A stretch of 64,000 nt of DNA from Luteibacter sp. 9135. GTDB taxonomy: Bacteria; Pseudomonadota; Gammaproteobacteria; Xanthomonadales; Rhodanobacteraceae. The notes beneath the pieces were generated by a model. It ran no database searches. It was not told the origin of the DNA and saw only the letters and a list, made by a program, of their open reading frames with translations. The position numbers were made by a program, and so were the translations under genes. Numbering within the stretch: position 1 is the first letter of the stretch; every line of letters starts with the position of its first letter. The stretch covers positions 2,101,501 to 2,165,500 of the forward strand of contig NZ_JQNB01000001.1 in the NCBI RefSeq assembly GCF_000745005.1. Direction: 5' to 3'. This document shows positions 28,812-35,747 of the stretch, piece by piece.

Positions 28812-29927
28812 ATGCGTCCTTTGGCATCGTTTTCCCCCGCCACGTCAGCCGAACCCGCCCGCACGCCGATGCACGGCAAGGCGGCTGCATGGCGCCGTCA
28901 CCTCGCCGCCTGGCTGGCGCGCCACCTGATCGCCCCGTCCAGGAATCTCGTCGGTGCGGGTGGGCTGCCCACCTCGGGCATCCAGCGCATCCTGGTCTGC
29001 CGGCCCAATCACCGGCTGGGCAACACGCTGCTGCTGACGCCGCTGCTGGTCGAGATCGAGCGCCGCTTCCCCGGCGCGGAGGTTGACCTGCTCTCGGCCG
29101 GTCCGGCCGCCCATGCGGTGTTTCGCGGGTTCGACATCGTCGGCGACTGCACGACCCTCGATCGTCATGCCGTCCGACGCCCGCTCGCCACGCTGGGTGC
29201 GTTGCGCAAACTGCGCTCGCGTCGCTATGACCTGGTGATCGACGCGGCGGCGGGTTCCTCGTCGGGCCGCATCGCCAGCGCCATGGCAAAGGCGCGCTAC
29301 CAGCTTCGTACAGAAGCCATGCCGACCGACGGCGGCACGACGCATCTTGCCGCACGCCCGGTGCAAGCCCTGCGCTGGGCGCTCGGCGTGACAAGCGACG
29401 CCCAGGTGCCGCCCCTCGACGTACGGTTGTCGGACGCCGAGCGGCAAGGCGGTCGCGAGGCCCTGGCTCGCGTATTACGCGAGGTCGACGGACGGCACCT
29501 GCCGGTGCTGGCCATCTTTCCCAATGCCACCGGGTCCAAGCGACTTCCCGCCGACTGGTGGGGCAGCTTCATGCAGGCGTTGCTGGATCGCCTCGGCGAG
29601 AGCTGCGTGGTCGAACTCGTCTCCGCCGACGGCCAGTCGCGCCTGGGTGGCGGCTATCCCACCTATTACACCAGCGATCCGCGCAAGCTGGCCGCCTTCA
29701 TCGAGGCGTCGGGCACGTATATCAGCGCGGATTGCGGCGTGATGCACCTCGCCGCGGCAACGGGGGCGACCACCGTCGGGCTGTTCGGCCCGACCGATCC
29801 GGAACGCTACGCACCGTATGGTCGCGACAATACCGCCGTGGCCTGCGACGACGGCTGCCCGCGGCAGGCGGCGGCACGTGTGGCTATGCATCTGCTGCGC
29901 CTAAGGCTTCAAGCACGAAGCACGTAG
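28812..29927 (+). CDS. Glycosyltransferase family 9 (heptosyltransferase-like)
   Basis: A 371-residue protein of the ADP-heptose:LPS heptosyltransferase superfamily. The N-terminal Rossmann half starts ILVCRPNHRLGNTLLLTPLL. The C-terminal half has the donor-site segment SADCGVMHLAAATGATTVGLFGPTDPERYAPYG typical of GT9 (quoted as the motif region around residues 305-337). It probably transfers a heptose or other sugar to lipopolysaccharide core or a related glycan on the cytosolic face. The ATG at 28812 was chosen over a GTG 30 bases upstream. No other LPS genes are adjacent. Its 3' end overlaps the convergent methyltransferase gene by 19 bases. Confidence 0.82.
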   Translation: MRPLASFSPATSAEPARTPMHGKAAAWRRHLAAWLARHLIAPSRNLVGAGGLPTSGIQRILVCRPNHRLGNTLLLTPLLVEIERRFPGAEVDLLSAGPAAHAVFRGFDIVGDCTTLDRHAVRRPLATLGALRKLRSRRYDLVIDAAAGSSSGRIASAMAKARYQLRTEAMPTDGGTTHLAARPVQALRWALGVTSDAQVPPLDVRLSDAERQGGREALARVLREVDGRHLPVLAIFPNATGSKRLPADWWGSFMQALLDRLGESCVVELVSADGQSRLGGGYPTYYTSDPRKLAAFIEASGTYISADCGVMHLAAATGATTVGLFGPTDPERYAPYGRDNTAVACDDGCPRQAAARVAMHLLRLRLQARST

Positions 29928-30781
29928 TAGGGAACGATGCCGTCGGTGCCGGTAGGCGCGACGCTGCGCTGTATCCGTAAACCATGGCGTGCCGCGCCTT
30001 GGTGGACGTCGACCAGCACCGGCGTATGGCCGAACAGGACGACAAGCCCTCCGCGTCGCACACTCGGTACCAGCCGGTCGAACAGGGCGTCAGCCTGCGC
30101 CCGCGTCACCACTTCCGCATTGAGAAAGCGGAGGATCAGGGCGTCGCAGGAGGCCGGCGGTACGAGTGCGGCATCGGCGAGGGAGAAGGTGACCGGCCCA
30201 TCGGGGTGACGGGTACGCGCGGTCCGGATCATGTCCGCCGCCCGATCCGATCCCTCGAAGTGGAGCCGTGGACAGGCATGCGCCATGGCCACTACGAAAT
30301 CCCCGGTGGAACAGGCCGGATCGCGTACCAGCGCGCCGTCGGGCAGCTCCGTACGCAGTGTGGCGGCACACAGCGCACGCATGTGGCGCTCGCCGGCTGC
30401 CAGGTCCTCGGCGCGTTCGGCCATGCGCGCCCAGAACGCCGGCGGACAGACGAACTCATGGCCCCATGTGCGCATCGGCGCGATGGGGAAGTGGATCACG
30501 GCGAGCGGATCGCGGCGCACGAGCGCCATGAAAGCCTTGGCCTCCTGACGGCGACGATGGGTCGCGCTCACCTCGATCGCGTCCGCATGCTCGTACAGCA
30601 CGCCATCCGAGCCCAGCAGATGGTGCGGCCGGATCACGTTGCAGGCGTGCCGAGGCTCGTCACGCGTCGCCGGCGCGACATGACCGATCCAGCGATAAGC
30701 GCCGGCGCGCAGCAGAAAGTAACCGTGCGCGGATCGTGGGTCGTCGATCCGCCAGTGCCGCCGGCTCGTCGCCTCATTCAT
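29909..30781 (-). CDS. SAM-dependent methyltransferase of the YcaO cassette
   Basis: A 290-residue protein with a class I SAM-binding fold in its C-terminal half. Motif I is VRDPACSTGDFV (about 152-163), followed by the acidic FEGSDRAADM (about 175-184) and a GGLVVLFGHTPVL strand. The N-terminal 140 residues (WRIDDPRSAHGYFLLRAGAY onward) match no domain I know and may bind the substrate. The ATG overlaps the end of the YcaO gene by eight bases, so the two proteins are made together. It is probably the tailoring enzyme of the peptide cassette, methylating the peptide or a modified residue. Its target is inference. Confidence 0.78.
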   Translation of the reverse strand: MNEATSRRHWRIDDPRSAHGYFLLRAGAYRWIGHVAPATRDEPRHACNVIRPHHLLGSDGVLYEHADAIEVSATHRRRQEAKAFMALVRRDPLAVIHFPIAPMRTWGHEFVCPPAFWARMAERAEDLAAGERHMRALCAATLRTELPDGALVRDPACSTGDFVVAMAHACPRLHFEGSDRAADMIRTARTRHPDGPVTFSLADAALVPPASCDALILRFLNAEVVTRAQADALFDRLVPSVRRGGLVVLFGHTPVLVDVHQGAARHGLRIQRSVAPTGTDGIVPYYVLRA

Positions 30782-32000
30782 GGCCGGCGATCCGCGCGGC
30801 CGGAAAACCCGGAACGATGGGGTTGCCGTGGGCGACCAGGAAATAGCGATCGAAACCCGGCACGAGCACCTGGCAGACCACGACACCCCGGCAGGCCGCG
30901 TGGATCACGTGCAGCAAGGGGCGATAGCCTTCTTTCGCCAGACGATGTAACGCACGCGTGAGCAAGGCGCGCGGCGAGGTGTGTCGAAGGCGAGTGGGCA
31001 AGGGCACGGCGACCGTGCGTCGCTTGCGTAGCAGTGCAGGCAGGTCGGCCACGCAGGCGCGATGGGCACGCGGCCACGGACGCAACCGAAGCTCGGCGCG
31101 CTCGAGCTGATGAAGAACGCTTTCCTCGGCGCGGGCGAGCAGCTCGAGTTTTACCAGTTCGTGCAGGGCGCGCGACAGGGCGTGCCCAGGGCAGCCGGAT
31201 GCGCCCGCGCCGTAGAGCTGCACCGGATGGGCGGCATGCTGCGTGAAGGCGAGGTAGCTGTAAGCGGCGCGATGCGTACCGATGTCCAGTACGGTGACGG
31301 TATAGCCCAGCATGTCTTCCGTGCCGTTCCACAGTCGGGTGGACACGGGGTCCAGCGTACTGCGATCGATCACGCGCACCGGTGCAATGGCATCGGCGTC
31401 ATGGAAATGCACGCGAAGGAAGTGGGAGACGTCGTCGCGCTCGATGCACTCGTTGAGCGCATGCAGCGCGGCCTCCGTGAAGGTCGAACCGATGGCCGTT
31501 CCGCTGTTGCCGGCATAGCGGCGCAGGCCTGAATAGTCGAAGGTGTCGGCCTGCATGCGCCGGTCGATATACGTGGGACGAAACAAGGCGAGGGGATGCT
31601 CCTGTGCGCTCCCGTCGTGGAAGCTGGTAAATCGGCGGACGGCGAGCCGTGCCTCCGGCTGTGCATCCAGCAGCGCATCAATGGGCGCACCGAGGCCCCG
31701 CGTGACGTCGCGGGCGGTCGCGACCACCGACGTGAGCGAGCAGTCATCGTGCAGGGAGATGAAATGCTCGAAGGCCTCGAAGAGCCCGCCGACCAGCGCG
31801 CTGTCGCGGTCGCCCTTGCCGACGCCACGACACACCGGGCGACCGGCGTCGTCGCTCAACTGAACGACGGTCGCAAAGGGGCCGGACCCATGTTCCGTCG
31901 CGTGCCAGCGCAGCCCTCGCGCGGCCAGTTCGTTGTCGATGCGTCGCCGCGCGGCTCCCAGGGGAACGTCGCGTTCGAATGGCAGGGTGGCGTTGGCCAT
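30774..32000 (-). CDS. YcaO-domain peptide-modifying enzyme
   Basis: A 408-residue protein with the YcaO ATP-binding signatures: GKGDRDSALVGGLFEAFEHF (61-80) and GSTFTEAALHALNECIERDD (171-190), the Ser/Glu and E-x-x-E-R-D patterns that hold ATP and Mg. YcaO enzymes activate peptide-backbone amides with ATP to make azolines, thioamides or amidines. It is shorter than the housekeeping YcaO of E. coli (586) and carries no fused ThiF/E1-like or TfuA domain; none is encoded nearby. GGAGGAAC precedes the ATG. Upstream lies a 41-codon peptide gene and a terminator; downstream an overlapping methyltransferase. The reaction catalysed here is unknown. Confidence 0.88.
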   Translation of the reverse strand: MANATLPFERDVPLGAARRRIDNELAARGLRWHATEHGSGPFATVVQLSDDAGRPVCRGVGKGDRDSALVGGLFEAFEHFISLHDDCSLTSVVATARDVTRGLGAPIDALLDAQPEARLAVRRFTSFHDGSAQEHPLALFRPTYIDRRMQADTFDYSGLRRYAGNSGTAIGSTFTEAALHALNECIERDDVSHFLRVHFHDADAIAPVRVIDRSTLDPVSTRLWNGTEDMLGYTVTVLDIGTHRAAYSYLAFTQHAAHPVQLYGAGASGCPGHALSRALHELVKLELLARAEESVLHQLERAELRLRPWPRAHRACVADLPALLRKRRTVAVPLPTRLRHTSPRALLTRALHRLAKEGYRPLLHVIHAACRGVVVCQVLVPGFDRYFLVAHGNPIVPGFPAARIAGHE

Positions 32001-32017
32001 CGGGTGGTTCCTCCATG

Positions 32018-32045
32018 AAAAAAGGCGAGGCCTCCTGGCCTCGCC
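32018..32045 (-). terminator. Attenuator-like terminator between precursor and YcaO genes
   Basis: On the minus strand, GGCGAGGCC-AGGA-GGCCTCGCC followed by T6: a perfect 9-bp stem, starting eight bases after the peptide gene's stop codon and ending just before the YcaO ribosome-binding site. Partial read-through would give more precursor than enzyme mRNA, as is common in RiPP operons. Confidence 0.9.
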
Positions 32046-32053
32046 CGGGTGGA

Positions 32054-32179
32054 TCAGTCGTCGCTGGTGAGCGCCGCGGCTTCCAGTGGGGTGAGGTGTT
32101 CCACCGTCTCCGTGGCCGGCATTCCGGTGGTGTCTTCGTTGACATCGACGTAGGCGATGCCGCTCATCATGTAGCCCAT
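32054..32179 (-). CDS. Candidate RiPP precursor peptide, 41 residues
   Basis: A short gene directly upstream of the YcaO gene on the same strand. The ATG has AAGGAA about nine to fourteen bases before it. The peptide begins MGYMMSGIAYVDVNEDTTG, continues MPATETVEHLTP and ends LEAAALTSDD. It is acidic, has no Cys, two Ser, seven Thr and two C-terminal Asp. It resembles no known protein to me. Position, size, own terminator and the two tailoring enzymes behind it make it the likely substrate. Where leader ends and core begins is not apparent. Lack of Cys rules out thiazole chemistry and leaves Ser/Thr cyclodehydration, thioamide or amidine formation. Confidence 0.75.
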   Translation of the reverse strand: MGYMMSGIAYVDVNEDTTGMPATETVEHLTPLEAAALTSDD

Positions 32180-32210
32180 GGTGGTGTTCCTTGTGAGTGG
32201 GAAAGGACGT

Positions 32211-32233
32211 GCCGGTGCGGTTATCGCACCGGC
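32211..32233. other. Perfect 9-bp hairpin in the precursor leader region
   Basis: GCCGGTGCG-GTTAT-CGCACCGGC, about 30 bases upstream of the precursor ATG. There is no T tract on either side, so it is not a classical terminator. If transcribed with the precursor it would lie just ahead of the ribosome-binding site. Confidence 0.6.
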
Positions 32234-32350
32234 GCGCTCAGATTCGCGCACACGCACCGACATGGGCATCGGGCTTTTCGCTGAGATTCTGTAGGGGAAT
32301 GCCGGGGGTGAGCAAAAGCATCCCGTACTTGCGATCGAAAGCGCTTGCCC

Positions 32351-32389
32351 GATCTTCACCTGTTTGTCGCCCGAGCGAAGCATCTCCGC
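32351..32389 (-). pseudogene. Remnant or duplicate of the M13 peptidase gene 3' end
   Basis: These 39 bases match 33373-33411, the last codons of the M13 peptidase gene, with three mismatches and in the same orientation. On the minus strand the frame reads EMLRSGDKQVKIG against KMVRSGDKQVKIW at the real C-terminus; the Trp and stop codon are lost here. It may be a decayed second peptidase gene or one of a pair of insertion-site repeats. The DNA between the two copies carries the NTF2-like gene. Confidence 0.7.
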
Positions 32390-32702
32390 GCAATGATTCA
32401 ACCCCTGGGCGAAAGTAGATATAAGTCGTGGGATGGGTATGCGCCGATTCGGCCTGCGTCGTTCAACGCCATGAATCCGCACAGGTGTATAGCCGTGTGT
32501 CGAAAGCCGCGCAGTGGACGCGGCGAGTTGTGCCTGGAGTGAGCCGGCGATGTGTTCGGTTTAACGCCATTGGCCCCGGCGTGAGAATATATACCCAGCC
32601 TTCTGGCGCACAGGGCGGGCTCACATATGCGTGACATGGGTTGGAGCAACTTAAATGTTGCAAGGAGAGCCCTTGCCCGTGCTCATATGGAAGAGATGCA
32701 CC

Positions 32703-33125
32703 ATGTCATTCAACGCAGATAGCGCGTACTTCAATCCGGTATTTGATGACATCGCACAAGCATTCGTGGGAGAGTTTTACAGGCGGTTATGTGATCAGCC
32801 TGCTGATAGTTTGAAGTCGCTCTTCAACGTCGAGCTTTCTGTGCTGTCAATCGATGGGAAAGTCGGCAGAGGCAAGGAGGGGATTGACTTGCTAGAGGCA
32901 CGTTCCGCCGTGGTTTCGGGTGGCGGAGGCAGCTTCGGATTCAGTGGGCCCGTAACTGCTCTGCCGACGAGAGATGGCGGCGTGCTCGTCGTTGCTAGAG
33001 GGCGGTTTTCCCATGGATACGACGGCTCAGTTTTTACTGACGTATTCATCCTTTCGCCCAAGGGAACAGGCTTCTTTATCGCTAACTACATCAGCGTAAA
33101 GACATTGATGGATCCGTCGGCGTAA
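32703..33125 (+). CDS. NTF2-fold domain protein
   Basis: A 140-residue protein that by motif order resembles the nuclear-transport-factor-2 domain of eukaryotic NTF2/G3BP proteins: AQAFVGEFYRRLCDQPADSL at the N-terminus, LSVLSIDG with a following GKEGIDLL, then GVLVVARGRFSH, FTDVFILSPKG and FFIANYISVKTL. The fold often binds small ligands or mediates dimerisation; no catalytic residues are evident. Base and codon use is clearly more AT-rich than neighbouring genes, suggesting transfer. GGAAGAG precedes the ATG. It stands alone, divergent from the peptide cassette, and its role is unknown. Confidence 0.65.
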   Translation: MSFNADSAYFNPVFDDIAQAFVGEFYRRLCDQPADSLKSLFNVELSVLSIDGKVGRGKEGIDLLEARSAVVSGGGGSFGFSGPVTALPTRDGGVLVVARGRFSHGYDGSVFTDVFILSPKGTGFFIANYISVKTLMDPSA

Positions 33126-33308
33126 CAGAGGACGTTGCAGCCGAGTTTTACGTGTATCCGTTTGGGGCTCTAGGCCGATAAATTCGGTCACAAGTCATCG
33201 CAAACGGCGCTGGCGACCGGTTGTCCAGTCGAGTCGATATGTTGTCTGGCTTGCGGTCCCATTAGTGTGGCCGTCGACTTATAGCGGAGATCGTGTTGCC
33301 CTATAAAA

Positions 33309-33340
33309 CGAAAATGCCGCGCGACAGCGCGGCATTTTCG
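33309..33340 (-). terminator. Bidirectional terminator after the M13 peptidase gene
   Basis: CGAAAATGCCGCGC-GACA-GCGCGGCATTTTCG: a perfect 14-bp stem with A/T runs on both sides, 26 bases beyond the peptidase stop. It can stop transcripts from both directions, including any from the NTF2-like gene. The remainder of the 33126-33366 gap shows nothing else. Confidence 0.9.
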
Positions 33341-33366
33341 TCACCGAGCCCTTGGGCGAGCGGCGA

Positions 33367-35505
33367 TTACCAGATCTTCACCTGCTTGTCGCCCGAGCGA
33401 ACCATCTTCGCATCCGGCTTGCACTGGAACGCGGTAGCGAAGGCTTCCATGTTCGACGGTGCACCGATGGCGCGCAGCGATGCCGGGGCGTGCGGGTCGG
33501 TGTTGAGGTAGAGCATGGCCTGCTTCTCACGCACGCTGCCGCGCCACACGCGGGCCCAGTTGAGGAAGAAACGCTGGTCCTGGGTGTAGCCGTCGATCTT
33601 CGACTCCGCTTCCTTCGGGTTTTTCTTCAACGCTTCCTGCAGGGCGTCGTATGCCACGGCCGTGCCGCCCAGGTCGGCGATGTTCTCGCCCAGGGTCAGC
33701 TTGCCGTTGACGTGCAGGTCCGGCTTGTCTTTCAGCGGGGTGTATTCGTCGAATTGCTTCACCAGCTTGGCGGTGCGCTCGTCGAACTTGGCGCGGTCGG
33801 CCTTGGTCCACCAGTTGCTGTTGTTGCCTTCGCCGTCGAACTGGCTGCCCTGGTCGTCGAAGCCGTGGCTGGCCTCGTGGCCGATCACCGCGCCGATACC
33901 GCCGTAGTTGATCGCGTCGTCGCCGTTGGCGTCGAAGAACGGCGGCTGCAGGATGGCGGCCGGGAAGTTGATCGTGTTGTCGGTCGGGTTGTAGTACGCG
34001 TTGACCGTCTGCGGCGTCATGCCCCATTCCATGCGGTCGGTCGGCTTGCCGATCTTGGCGATGTCGTAGTGGTAGTTGAACTTGCCGGCGGCTTCGACGT
34101 TGCCGTAGTAGTTCTCGCCATTGATGTCCAGGCCCGACCAGTCACGCCACTTGTCCGGATAGCCGATCTTGGGCAGGAAGGTGTTCCACTTGGCGATGGC
34201 CTTCTGCTTGGTCTCGTCGCTCATCCAGTCGAGCTTTTCCAGGCGTGCCTTGAGCGCGGTGCGCACGTTGTCGACCAGCTCGCTGGCACGTTGCTTGGCT
34301 TCTGGCTTGAACACCTTGGCCACGTACAGCTGGCCCAGGCCTTCGCCCATGGACGTATTGACGGTGCCGAGCACGCGCTTCCAGCGCGGCTTCTGCTGCG
34401 GCTGGCCGGCGAGGGTCTTGCCGTAGAAGTCGAACTTGTTGTCCTGGAAGGTCTTGGACAGGTACGGCGAGGCACTGTCGATGGCGTGGAAGCGCAGGTA
34501 GGCCTGCCAGGTGGAGACCGGCGTGGTCGCCAGCATCTTGTCGAATTCCTTGAAGAACTTCGGCTGCGACAGCGAGAAGCCCTTGTCGACGGTGACGCCC
34601 TGGGCGGCAAAGAACTTCTCCCAGTTGAAATGCGGGGTGACCTTGTCCGCTTCCGCCACGCTGACGAAGTGGTACTGGTTTTCCGGTGCGCGCAGTTCCA
34701 CCGGCGAGAGCGAGGCCGCGGCGAGCTGGGTCTCGAATTTCATGATGGCGTCGGCCTGCGTCTTCGCATCCGCGTCGGACACGCCGGCCAGGGTCAGCGT
34801 CTTGACGATGTAGTCGACATACGCCTTGCGGTTGTCGGCCTGCTTGGGATCGGTGTAGTAATCCTTGGTCGGCAGGCCCAGGCCGTCCTGCTGGGTGAAG
34901 CCGATCTGCATCTTGGCATTCTTGAAGTCGGCGCCGGCGCCGAAGCCGAACACGTAGCCGTTGCCGTCGTTGAAGCTGCTGTCGAGGAAATCCACGATGT
35001 CCTGCGGCGACTTCAGCGCATCGATCTTCGCCAGCTCCGGCTTCAGCGGTTCGATGCCGGCCTTTTCGATGGCGTCCTCGTTCATGCCGGAGCGGTAGAG
35101 CAGGCCGATCTTCTGTTCGATCGAGCCGGCCTTGGCGCTGGCCGCGCCCTTGTCCATGGCGTCAACGATGTCGTGCTGCGTGTTGAGGCTGGTTTCCGCC
35201 AGCTGGTCGAAGGCACCCCAGCGGGTGCGGTCGTCGGGAATCGGGTTGGCGGCCACCCACTTGGCATTGACGAAGCCGTTGAAGTCGTCGCACGCGTCGA
35301 TGCCGGTGTCCAGGTCGGCCACGTTGAACGTGGGGCCGGCGGGCGCGGCGGCGGCCGTGGTGGCCGGGGCGGGCGCGCTGCCCGTCGCGGCCGGGGCGTT
35401 GGCGGCCGGCGCGGCGGTGTCGGCATCGTTGTGCTGGCTGCACGCGGTGCCGGCGAGCGCGATGCTCAAGGCCAGCGCGAGCGGCTTCAGGTACTGCTTG
35501 GTCAT
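33367..35505 (-). CDS. M13-family (neprilysin/PepO-like) zinc metallopeptidase
   Basis: A 712-residue protein with a lipoprotein-type signal (LSIALAGTAC, Cys at about 22) and an Ala/Pro-rich linker. The mature M13 domain starts IDACDDFNGFVNAKWV. The zinc site HEASH is at 543-547, the third ligand Glu in ENIADLGG near 607, and NAYYNPTDNTINFPA supplies the substrate-binding Asn-Ala-Tyr segment. The C-terminus is the standard VKIW. It probably degrades peptides in the periplasm or at the cell surface. The ATG at 35505 gives the signal peptide. A strong terminator follows. Confidence 0.94.
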   Translation of the reverse strand: MTKQYLKPLALALSIALAGTACSQHNDADTAAPAANAPAATGSAPAPATTAAAAPAGPTFNVADLDTGIDACDDFNGFVNAKWVAANPIPDDRTRWGAFDQLAETSLNTQHDIVDAMDKGAASAKAGSIEQKIGLLYRSGMNEDAIEKAGIEPLKPELAKIDALKSPQDIVDFLDSSFNDGNGYVFGFGAGADFKNAKMQIGFTQQDGLGLPTKDYYTDPKQADNRKAYVDYIVKTLTLAGVSDADAKTQADAIMKFETQLAAASLSPVELRAPENQYHFVSVAEADKVTPHFNWEKFFAAQGVTVDKGFSLSQPKFFKEFDKMLATTPVSTWQAYLRFHAIDSASPYLSKTFQDNKFDFYGKTLAGQPQQKPRWKRVLGTVNTSMGEGLGQLYVAKVFKPEAKQRASELVDNVRTALKARLEKLDWMSDETKQKAIAKWNTFLPKIGYPDKWRDWSGLDINGENYYGNVEAAGKFNYHYDIAKIGKPTDRMEWGMTPQTVNAYYNPTDNTINFPAAILQPPFFDANGDDAINYGGIGAVIGHEASHGFDDQGSQFDGEGNNSNWWTKADRAKFDERTAKLVKQFDEYTPLKDKPDLHVNGKLTLGENIADLGGTAVAYDALQEALKKNPKEAESKIDGYTQDQRFFLNWARVWRGSVREKQAMLYLNTDPHAPASLRAIGAPSNMEAFATAFQCKPDAKMVRSGDKQVKIW

Positions 35506-35747
35506 GGATGTCCCTCGATGGAAGTGACGTACATCGGCACCCCCCGGGCGCCGCACTTCCCGAGGATAACGGCTGGCGGGCCAGCGCAGGGCCAACCGTG
35601 ACGAAAGTCATGGATCGGCACATTCCGCAAGTAATCGCGGCGAAGTGACGCCGGGCTGTCATACGCGTTTCGCAAACTGGAGGGCAATCGCGTCGCAGGG
35701 GGCGCGGTCCCCAGGCAGTGCGATCGTCATACCGAGGAATCATCGTC

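Larger units (their letters stand above)
32180..32702. other. Intergenic region between peptide cassette and NTF2-like gene
   Basis: A 523-base stretch with no supported gene, visibly poorer in G+C than its surroundings in the right half (for example AGATATAAGTCG, GAGAATATATACCC). It holds the leader hairpin, an M13-peptidase 3'-end remnant at 32351-32389 and a small palindrome GCAACTTAAATGTTGC at 32646-32661. Promoters for both divergent units must lie here, but I could not fix them. Confidence 0.7.

Noticed and set aside
28812..29927. GT9 glycosyltransferase as a member of the peptide cassette
   Set aside because: It is on the opposite strand, converges on the methyltransferase with a 19-base overlap and has its own start signals; adjacency alone does not support glycosylation of the peptide.
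33367..35601. Long open frame on the plus strand opposite the M13 peptidase gene
   Set aside because: It is Val/Arg/Gly-rich shadow coding without any domain, while the minus strand encodes a complete M13 peptidase.
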